Assembly (NCBI RefSeq): GCF_037201975.1 | Contig: NZ_CP147520.1 | Span: 1,116,001 to 1,180,000, forward strand | Reading direction: 5' to 3' | DNA: 64,000 nt | Source: Streptomyces sp. TG1A-60 | GTDB lineage: Bacteria; Actinomycetota; Actinomycetes; Streptomycetales; Streptomycetaceae | Shown here: piece after piece, positions 8,530-15,532 of the stretch | How the letters are laid out: each line of letters starts with the position of its first letter | How positions within the stretch are numbered: the stretch's first letter is position 1 | Translations under genes and position numbers: made by a program | Notes under the pieces: model-generated | Told to the model about the DNA's origin: nothing | What the model saw: the letters and a program-made list of their open reading frames with translations, nothing else | Database searches by the model: none

Positions 8530-8630
8530 GGCGTGGCCCCCGCGGGTGGTCGCGCAGGCGGCCGGGCGTGCCTGCCCGTTCCCTGATCGGTCATCCCTCA
8601 CATACACCCGCCCCGACATCCCCTCACCCC

Positions 8631-8654
8631 GTACACCGGTACACCGGTACACCC
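8631..8654. repeat. three 8-bp tandem repeats upstream of dgoD
   Basis: GTACACCG GTACACCG GTACACCC: three direct copies of an octamer, creating two ACCGGT cores 8 bp apart. These cores equal the centre of the putative LacI operators, but without their flanks. It lies 55 bp before the dehydratase start and may be a weak operator or simply a small tandem repeat. Confidence 0.5.
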
Positions 8655-8708
8655 CTACCCGCAGCCACCGGCCCTCGGGCCGTGCGCCTGGACCCGGAGG
8701 TCCGCACC

Positions 8709-9854
8709 GTGAAGATCACTGGATACGAACTCTTCCTCGTCGAACCGCGCTGGCTCTTCCTGCGCGTCGACACGGACGAGGGCATCTCCGGCTGGGGAGA
8801 GCCCATCGTCGAGGGCAAGGCCCACACCGTCGCCCGCTGCGTCGAGGAGATGTTCGACCACCTCGTGGGGCAGGACCCGGCCCGCATCGAGGATCACTGG
8901 CAGGTGCTCGCCAAGGGTGGCTTCTACCGGGGCGGTGTCGTCCTCAACAGTGCCCTGGCCGGCATCGACCAGGCCCTGTGGGACATCGCGGGCAAGACCC
9001 ACGGCGTCCCGGTGCACCAGCTGCTCGGCGGCCACGTGCGCGACCGGGTGCGTATCTACGGCTGGATCGGGGGGTCGACCCCGCAGAAGATGGCGGAGTC
9101 GGCGGCCGAGCAGGTCGCCAAGGGCCTGACCGCGGTGAAGCTCAACCCCTGCGGGAAGTTGGAGCCGCTGGACACGCCCGCCGCGATCCAGGCCATCGTC
9201 GACCGGGTGACCGCGGTGCGCGAGGCCATCGGCCCGGACCGCGACCTGGCGCTGGACTTCCACGGCCGCTTCAGCGGGGCGATGTCCCGTCGCGTCCTGC
9301 CGCTCCTCGAGCCCCTGCTGCCGATGTTCGTGGAAGAACCCGTACTGCCGGAGTTCACCCAGGACCTCGGCGCCGTCGTCCGCTCCACCTCCATCCCCAT
9401 CGCCACCGGCGAACGGCTCTACTCCCGCTGGGACTTCCGTTCCGTGCTGTCGGACGGCATCGCCGTGGCACAGCCGGACATCAGCCACGCCGGAGGCATC
9501 TCCGAGACCCGGCGCATCGCGGCGATGGCGGAGACGTACGACGTCCTGGTCGCGCCGCACTGCCCGCTCGGCCCGATCGCGCTGGCCGCCAGCCTGCAGC
9601 TCGACTTCGCCGCCCCCAACTTCCTGATCCAGGAACAGGCACTCGGTATCGGCTACGGCGACAGCGGCGGACTGCTGGACTATCTCGTCGACACCGAGCC
9701 CTTCGCGTTCCGCGACGGCTATATCGACCGTCTGACCGCACCCGGCCTGGGCATCACCATCGACGAGGACGCGGTCCGTGCGGCCGCCGAACGCGGACAC
9801 CGCTGGCGCAATGACGTGTGGCGCAACGCCGACGGCTCGCTGGCCTCCTGGTGA
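8709..9854 (+). CDS. dgoD: D-galactonate dehydratase (enolase superfamily)
   Basis: A 381-residue member of the mandelate-racemase subgroup of the enolase superfamily, similar along its whole length to E. coli DgoD. The three Mg ligands of the family fall at the same numbers, Asp183, Glu209 and Glu235, and the acid/base histidines at His185 (LDFHGR) and His285 (APHCPLGPIALAA). It would dehydrate D-galactonate to 2-keto-3-deoxygalactonate. The GTG at 8709 has GGAGG 8 nt upstream. The 179-nt gap after the SDR gene holds short tandem repeats and may include a separate regulatory site. Preserved numbering makes the galactonate assignment stronger than usual for this superfamily. Confidence 0.9.
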   Translation: MKITGYELFLVEPRWLFLRVDTDEGISGWGEPIVEGKAHTVARCVEEMFDHLVGQDPARIEDHWQVLAKGGFYRGGVVLNSALAGIDQALWDIAGKTHGVPVHQLLGGHVRDRVRIYGWIGGSTPQKMAESAAEQVAKGLTAVKLNPCGKLEPLDTPAAIQAIVDRVTAVREAIGPDRDLALDFHGRFSGAMSRRVLPLLEPLLPMFVEEPVLPEFTQDLGAVVRSTSIPIATGERLYSRWDFRSVLSDGIAVAQPDISHAGGISETRRIAAMAETYDVLVAPHCPLGPIALAASLQLDFAAPNFLIQEQALGIGYGDSGGLLDYLVDTEPFAFRDGYIDRLTAPGLGITIDEDAVRAAAERGHRWRNDVWRNADGSLASW

Positions 9855-9893
9855 CCCAGCCCTGCCGAGTGGCCGCCGTCCTGCGGCCGGGCC

Positions 9894-10050
9894 GTGTCGT
9901 ATCCGAAGGATCTGTTCGACCTGATCATCGGGGCTCAACCGGTGGGTCCTGTGCGTCTCCGCCCACGCCGCTCTGATGACGGACAAGTACCCACCGTTCC
10001 GCCTGGACCTGGGCGGCTCGGAGACGACCGCTCCGGAAGAGCGGGCGTGA
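9894..10050 (+). pseudogene. remnant of a DUF4389-type protein C-terminus
   Basis: The reading [12 protein letters not shown] shifts frame at a GGGG run (about 9929-9933) and continues as [28 protein letters not shown] to a TGA at 10048. That is the conserved end of DUF4389 membrane proteins, with one extra G breaking the frame and the membrane domains missing. The rest of 9855-10240 shows nothing else. Confidence 0.5.
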
Positions 10051-10240
10051 TCGCACCGCCGTCGGCCGCGTTCCCGATCGTGCACGGGCTGCCGGCCCCC
10101 GGTGTGCGGACAGCGCCCGACCTCGGCGGAGCCGCCGCCCCTTCGGCGCCGGCCGCCAGGGGACCTGGCCGGTGCCGACTGGGGACCGCCGGGGCCGAGC
10201 CAGTCGGCACCGGGTCCACTTCCGCCCTCTCACCGACGCG

Positions 10241-11704
10241 TCAGGCCGTCTCGGGCATCGTCATCCAGCGCCACTGGGTGAACTGCTCCAGGTTGGCGGT
10301 GCCGCCGATGCGGGAACCGTTGCCCGATGCTCCCATCCCGCCGAAGGGCGCGTTCGCGGCGTCCTTGGCGGTTACATCGTTGATGTGCACCATGCCCGTA
10401 CGCAACTGTCCGGCGAGGGCGGTGGCTCTCGGCAACGAACGGGAGTGAACGGCCGCTGTCAGGCCGTACTCGGTGTCGTTGGCGATCTCGATGGCCTCGG
10501 TGTCGGTGTGGAAGGCAATGACGGGAGCGACCGGACCGAAGATCTCCTCGCTGAAGGCGGGCATGGTGCGCTCGACATGGTCCAGGACGGTGGGCGGGTA
10601 GAACAGTCCGTCACGGCGCCCGCCGACCAGCACCCGGGCGCCGGCGGCCACGCTCTCGTCCACAATGCGCTCGACCCTCGCGGCCTGTCGCTCGCTGATC
10701 ACGGGGCCGAGGGCCACACCGCCCTCGCGGGGGTCACCGACCCGCAGCGCCTTGGCGTGCCCGATCAGTGCCTCGGTGTACGACTCCACGAGGCCACCGT
10801 GCACCAGATGACGTCCGGCGGCGACGCATGCCTGCCCCTGATAGCCGAAGGCGCTCATCGCGCCGGCTGCCGCGGCGGCGTCGACGTCCGCGTCGTCGAG
10901 TACGACGATCGAGTTCTTGCCGCCCAGTTCCAGGGCGACCCGCTTGAGCCTGTCGCCGGCGGCGCGGGCGACTGCCCGCCCGACCTGGGCGGAGCCGGTG
11001 AACGAGACCATGGCGACATGGGGATCGGCCACGACGGCCTCACCGGTGCCAGGGCCTCCGGGCAGGACATGGAGCAGCCCCTCGGGCAGTCCCGCATCCT
11101 CGAACAGCCGCGCCACGACGACGCCACCGGACACCGGCGTGCGCGGATCGGGTTTGAGCAGGACGGCGTTGCCCAGCACAAGGGCGGGCGCGAGGGCGCG
11201 CATGGCGAACAGCAGGGGCGCGTTCCAGGGAGTGATGACACCGACCACCCCCAGCGGCACCCGCCACGCGTGGCTGGCCCGGCCGGGCACTGACGGGCTG
11301 AGGATCTCTCCGAGGGGCAGCGACGCGATCCCGGCGGCCTGCGCGAGTTGGCTGAGTCCGGCCGCGATCTCGTAGTCGCCCTTCGCCGGGACGCCTCCGG
11401 ACTCCCTGACGAGCCACTCACGGATCGCACCGCTGTTGGCGCGCAGTTCCCGGGCGGCACGAAGCAGGATCTCGGCGCGCTCCGGAGGTGCCACCGCGGC
11501 CCAGTCCTGCTGAGCGCGGGCGGCCGACGCACCGGCCCGGGCGACATCCCCGGGCGACGCCACGCCCACCTCCGCCAGCCGCCCTCCCGTGGCGGGTTCG
11601 TTCACCAGCTGGGTGCCTCCCTCGGACTGCCGCCAGCCGCCGCTGTAGATCTTCCCGGTCCACTCGGCCGCGTCCGGCCACGTCTCCCCGCTGGTGGCAG
11701 TCAT
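10241..11704 (-). CDS. aldehyde dehydrogenase (benzaldehyde/vanillin dehydrogenase-like)
   Basis: A 487-residue NAD(P)-dependent aldehyde dehydrogenase. Visible are the VGVITPWNAPLLFAMRALAP substrate/cofactor region, the FTGSAQVGRAVA nucleotide motif, the catalytic glutamate in LELGGKN, the nucleophilic cysteine in GYQGQACVAAGR (about residue 280) and the EEIFGPVAPV motif. The Gln/Ala around the cysteine and the C-terminal NDVTAKDAANAPFGGMGASG block are typical of aromatic-aldehyde dehydrogenases. It is monocistronic, and transcribed divergently from the phosphatase gene across an AT-rich 62-137 nt spacer. There is no obvious link to the galactonate cluster. Confidence 0.9.
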   Translation of the reverse strand: MTATSGETWPDAAEWTGKIYSGGWRQSEGGTQLVNEPATGGRLAEVGVASPGDVARAGASAARAQQDWAAVAPPERAEILLRAARELRANSGAIREWLVRESGGVPAKGDYEIAAGLSQLAQAAGIASLPLGEILSPSVPGRASHAWRVPLGVVGVITPWNAPLLFAMRALAPALVLGNAVLLKPDPRTPVSGGVVVARLFEDAGLPEGLLHVLPGGPGTGEAVVADPHVAMVSFTGSAQVGRAVARAAGDRLKRVALELGGKNSIVVLDDADVDAAAAAGAMSAFGYQGQACVAAGRHLVHGGLVESYTEALIGHAKALRVGDPREGGVALGPVISERQAARVERIVDESVAAGARVLVGGRRDGLFYPPTVLDHVERTMPAFSEEIFGPVAPVIAFHTDTEAIEIANDTEYGLTAAVHSRSLPRATALAGQLRTGMVHINDVTAKDAANAPFGGMGASGNGSRIGGTANLEQFTQWRWMTMPETA

Positions 11705-11841
11705 GGCAGGCCCTCCCTCATCGAGAGACTGACAGCTTTTTACCTTTACAGCATGATTAATCCTATATGTTTAACCGTTCTGCCCGTCGGTTGCCCCTGG
11801 CCGAACGCGGGCGCACGGTGGAAAGACCGAGGCGAGGGCGG

Positions 11842-14289
11842 ATGAGCGCGATGACGGGTTCTGATGCCGCCGGCGACGACCGGGTGGCGCGGCGGTCGAA
11901 CGACCCCGTCGACGAGGCGGCCACTGCCCGTGCCACGGTGGATCCGCACGGCATCGTGACCGGGTGGAGCAAGGGAGCACGGCGGCTGCTCGGATACCGG
12001 TCCGCGGAGGTCATCGGCCGGCCCGCGGCGCGGCTGCTCGCCGGGGAGCCGCCCACGCGGGCACTGCGGTCCCTGCAGACCCTGCCGAGGTGGAACGGGA
12101 CAGTGAGGCTCCTGCACCGGGACGGCCACCGCCTCACGGTGAACCTGCTGGCACACCGCCGGGAGCCGGACGGCGAGGACATGGGGGCCGGCGAGTGGTT
12201 CCTGGTCTCCTCCCAGACCCGCCCGGCGTCGCCGGCCCAGGACGACGCGCTGGTGATGTGGGCGTTCGCCCGGTCCCCGTCCGCTGCGGCCCTCTACGAC
12301 ACCGGCCTGCGGCTGCGGCGGGCGAACGCGGACATGGAACGTGTGATCGGCCTGCCCGAAGCGGCGATGCGGGGACTGCGCGTGTCGGAGATCGTGGTGG
12401 ACCCGGAGGGCGACCGGACGGAACAGTGCATGCGCCGGGCACTGGAGACCGGCGAACAGCAGCATCTGCGGCAGACCCTGCACCTGGTCGGCCACGATCG
12501 CGAGAGCATCTGGACAACGTCACTCACTCCCGTGCGGGACGCCGAGGGAAGGGTACGGGGAGTGCTCCTCTCCGCCCACGACATGACCGAGGAAAACCTG
12601 GCCCGGGAGCGTCTGGTCCTGCTCAACGACGCGAGCGTCCGCATCGGCAGCACCCTGGACCTCGCCCGTACCGCGCAGGAACTCGCCGATGTGGCCATCC
12701 CTCGCTTCGCGGACTTCGTCACCGTCGACCTCCTCCCCGCCATCGAAGGCGGTGACGATCCACCCGCCGGGCCGCCGGCCGGCCCCGTCACGCTGCGTCG
12801 TGTCGCCAACCAGTCCGTCCTGGAGGGCTGCCCCGAGGCCGTGGTCGAGTACGGAGCGCTGGCCGTCTACCCGGACGAGTCACCTGCGGCCGACTGCCTG
12901 GCCACCGGCCGCCCACTGATCCGCAAAGTGACCGAGCCCGACATAGACAAGTGGGCGAGCCAGGTCCCGGACCGGGCCGACAGGGTGCGGCGGTACGGCT
13001 TCCACTCGGTGCTCGCCGTACCGATGCGCGCCCGCGGCATCACCCTCGGCGTGGCCACCTTCTCCCGCCACCGACGCCCGGAACCCTTCGAGCAGGACGA
13101 CCTGCTCCTGGGCGAGGAGATCACGGCAAGGGCCGCCGTCTGCATCGACAACGCCCGCCGCTACGCCCGCGAGCGTCGCACCTCCCTCACCCTGCAGAGC
13201 AGTCTCCTGCCGCAGCGGCTGCCCCCGCAGGCCGCCGTCGAGGTTGCCTCCCGCTACCTGCCGGCCAGCACGCAGGCCGGTGTCGGCGGTGACTGGTTCG
13301 ACGTGATCCCGCTGTCCGGTGCCCGGGTGGCGCTCGTCGTCGGCGACGTCGTCGGCCACGGCATCCAGGCATCGGCCACCATGGGACGGCTGCGCACTGC
13401 CGTACGCACCCTGGCCGATGTCGATCTCCCTCCCGACGAACTCCTGACCCACCTGGACGACCTCGTCATCCACCTGTCCGCCGAAGCAGAACACACAGCC
13501 GACACCGCCGGCGGCATCGGCGCCACCTGCCTGTACGCGGTCTACGATCCGGTCTCCCGGCGATGCACACTGGCCCGGGCCGGCCACCCCCAACCCGCGC
13601 TGACGACCCCGGACGGGACCGTGGAGTTCCTCGACGTCCCCGCAGGCCCGCCGCTGGGGCTGGGTGGCCTGCCGTTCGAGGCCGCCGAGATCGAGTTGCC
13701 CGAGGGAAGTGTCCTCGCGCTGTACACGGACGGCCTCGTCGAAGTCCGCGGCCGCGACATCGACGAGGGCCTCGATGCCCTGCGTGCGACCCTGGCCCGG
13801 CGGACTTCGTCATTGGAAGACATCTGTGACACCGTGCTTCAGACGCTTCTCCCGGAGCGCCCCGCCGACGATGTGGCGCTGCTCATGGCCCGAACCAGAG
13901 CCCTGGACGCCGCTCATGTCGCCACCTGGGACGTGCGGCCCGACCCTGCCTCGGTCGCCGAAACACGCAAGAACGCCTGTCGTCAGCTGGGCATCTGGGG
14001 CATGGACGAGGCCGCCTTCGTCACCGAACTGATCGTCAGTGAACTGGTCACCAACGCCATACGGTACGGGGGAGCCCCCATCCAGCTCCGGTTGATCCGC
14101 GACCGCAACCTGATCTGTGAGGTCTCCGACGCCAGCAGCTCCGCCCCCCACCTGCGCCGGGCCCGTGCTTTCGACGAGGGCGGCCGCGGACTCCTCCTGG
14201 TCGCCCAGCTCACGCAGAGCTGGGGTACCCGCAACACCTACACCGGCAAGACGATCTGGGCCGAGCAGGAACTCCCCGCCTCCTCATGA
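11842..14289 (+). CDS. PAS-GAF-SpoIIE protein phosphatase with C-terminal ATPase domain
   Basis: About 815 residues. Order: PAS domain (about 30-95, HGIVTGWSKGARRLLGY), second PAS (about 125-245), GAF (about 260-435), PP2C/SpoIIE phosphatase (about 455-660, with VGGDWFDVIPL, VVGDVVGHGIQASATMG and LYTDGLVEVRG metal-site motifs) and a HATPase anti-sigma-like domain (about 700-810, ELIVSELVTNAIRYGG, then GRGLLLVAQL). Proteins of this architecture dephosphorylate anti-anti-sigma factors and may phosphorylate them through the ATPase part, in signalling to alternative sigma factors; the input is unknown. A start at 11767 would add 25 residues but lacks an SD; ATG 11842 follows GAGGCGAGGGCGG and is preferred. 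Confidence 0.88.
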   Translation: MSAMTGSDAAGDDRVARRSNDPVDEAATARATVDPHGIVTGWSKGARRLLGYRSAEVIGRPAARLLAGEPPTRALRSLQTLPRWNGTVRLLHRDGHRLTVNLLAHRREPDGEDMGAGEWFLVSSQTRPASPAQDDALVMWAFARSPSAAALYDTGLRLRRANADMERVIGLPEAAMRGLRVSEIVVDPEGDRTEQCMRRALETGEQQHLRQTLHLVGHDRESIWTTSLTPVRDAEGRVRGVLLSAHDMTEENLARERLVLLNDASVRIGSTLDLARTAQELADVAIPRFADFVTVDLLPAIEGGDDPPAGPPAGPVTLRRVANQSVLEGCPEAVVEYGALAVYPDESPAADCLATGRPLIRKVTEPDIDKWASQVPDRADRVRRYGFHSVLAVPMRARGITLGVATFSRHRRPEPFEQDDLLLGEEITARAAVCIDNARRYARERRTSLTLQSSLLPQRLPPQAAVEVASRYLPASTQAGVGGDWFDVIPLSGARVALVVGDVVGHGIQASATMGRLRTAVRTLADVDLPPDELLTHLDDLVIHLSAEAEHTADTAGGIGATCLYAVYDPVSRRCTLARAGHPQPALTTPDGTVEFLDVPAGPPLGLGGLPFEAAEIELPEGSVLALYTDGLVEVRGRDIDEGLDALRATLARRTSSLEDICDTVLQTLLPERPADDVALLMARTRALDAAHVATWDVRPDPASVAETRKNACRQLGIWGMDEAAFVTELIVSELVTNAIRYGGAPIQLRLIRDRNLICEVSDASSSAPHLRRARAFDEGGRGLLLVAQLTQSWGTRNTYTGKTIWAEQELPASS

Positions 14290-14345
14290 CGGTGCCCCGA
14301 CCGCGTGTGGATCGTTGCGGCGCGCCGGACACCCGGGTCGGTTCA

Positions 14346-14652
14346 GTGACCACGTGGGAGCTGATGTTCTCCCTCGGCCTCCACCTCGACCGGGACCCCA
14401 GCCACCTCATGTGGATCGGCATCGACCCGGTGAGGACCAGCGCCCGCTGGGCCCGCGCACCGCCCGGGCCCAGGCCGAGGACATCGAACTCCTCGGCGGA
14501 CGCGTCCAGCGCTACGGCATCTTCGGCAAGGCCCTCGACAAGGCCAGCCCCTGGGACGCCCCCACCGCGGCCGGGTCAACTGGACCACCTCCGTCGACGC
14601 ACTGCACGAGCACGGCTTCACGGGCACCGCGGCCCCTGACGGTGAGCTCTGA
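14346..14652 (+). pseudogene. degraded coding remnant read in three frames, family unknown
   Basis: Coding-like sequence passes through three frames: VTTWELMFSLGLHLDRDPSH and following, then RTARAQAEDIELLGGRVQRY and following, then RVNWTTSVDALHEHGFTGTA ending at TGA 14652. Third-position G/C is high in each piece, which suggests an old gene broken by two indels. The family is not recognised. Confidence 0.35.
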
Positions 14653-14709
14653 GGGACTCGCCTGTTCCGAGGTGGTCAGGGAGTCTCCTGCGCGGCGGCG
14701 GTCGTGCCC

Positions 14710-15435
14710 CTACGCCGTACGCCCCGCCACATACCAGTTCGACGGCAGCTCGATGCGGGTGCCGTCGGCCGTGTACTCGGTGGTCAGCAGCGGAAGTGCA
14801 CCGTCGGCGACCAGCGTGAGGCCGGCGGCGCGCAGGTACTCCGGGATCGCGGTGTCGGTGACCTCGCCGGGGGCGATGCCGTGGCGGAAGACGGGAGCGA
14901 GCTTGGGCGGGGGGCCGGTGGGGCCCTGGGCGAGGCCCAGGAGGACGGGCTTGGCGGCCTCGGCGAGTTCGACGAGGCAGACCCGGCCGCGCTCGCCCAG
15001 CAGCGTGGCGATGCTGTCGACGAGGCGTTGACGGTCGTCCGGCACGCACTGGTGGAGGACGCCGCGCACATAGACGTTGGCGTCGCCGAGGTCTTTGTGA
15101 AGGGCGTCGGCGTCCGTCTTGTCGGCCGCGTCGAACCGGCGGTACGTGGCCCGGCCGCCGGGATCGGCGCGGCGGGCCAGGTCGAGGGCGGCGGTGGAGA
15201 GATCGGTGCCGACCACACGGGCGAAACGGGCGGCCAGGAACCGGGTCTGGGTGCCGTTGCCGCAGCCGAGGTCGACGTGGGGCAGGTCGGGGGCCGTCAA
15301 GTACGGCTCGAACAGGGCCAGATGGACTGCGGCGGTCCGTTCGGGCTCGGCGTCCCAGAAGACCGCCCCCGGCTCGTCGGGGGCCTCCCGCCAGAACCCC
15401 TCCCAGGCCTCCCTGTACCGACTGGTCACACTCAT
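14710..15435 (-). CDS. class I SAM-dependent methyltransferase
   Basis: A 241-residue protein with the SAM-binding motif I VDLGCGNGTQTRFLA (about residues 54-68) and motif II VVGTDLS about 20 residues later. The N-terminal YREAWEGFWREAP and the long C-terminal part are shared by small-molecule methyltransferases of actinobacteria; the substrate is unknown. ATG 15435 follows GGGGAG. It lies alone between two SpoIIE phosphatase genes, 97 nt from the second, and transcribed in the same direction as it. Confidence 0.82.
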   Translation of the reverse strand: MSVTSRYREAWEGFWREAPDEPGAVFWDAEPERTAAVHLALFEPYLTAPDLPHVDLGCGNGTQTRFLAARFARVVGTDLSTAALDLARRADPGGRATYRRFDAADKTDADALHKDLGDANVYVRGVLHQCVPDDRQRLVDSIATLLGERGRVCLVELAEAAKPVLLGLAQGPTGPPPKLAPVFRHGIAPGEVTDTAIPEYLRAAGLTLVADGALPLLTTEYTADGTRIELPSNWYVAGRTA

Positions 15436-15532
15436 GCCAACTCCCCGGGATCGCGACGCCCACCCGCCCCTCCGGCGGCCCAGATCGGTCTACCGCGCCC
15501 GGAACGGGAGGACAAGCATCGTGCGCGCACCT

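Noticed and set aside
7765..9854. Rhamnonate, fuconate or glucarate dehydratase pathway instead of galactonate
   Set aside because: The dehydratase keeps DgoD's residues at identical numbers and similar sequence throughout; glucarate and fuconate enzymes have different acid/base sets. The alternative remains possible only for the SDR.
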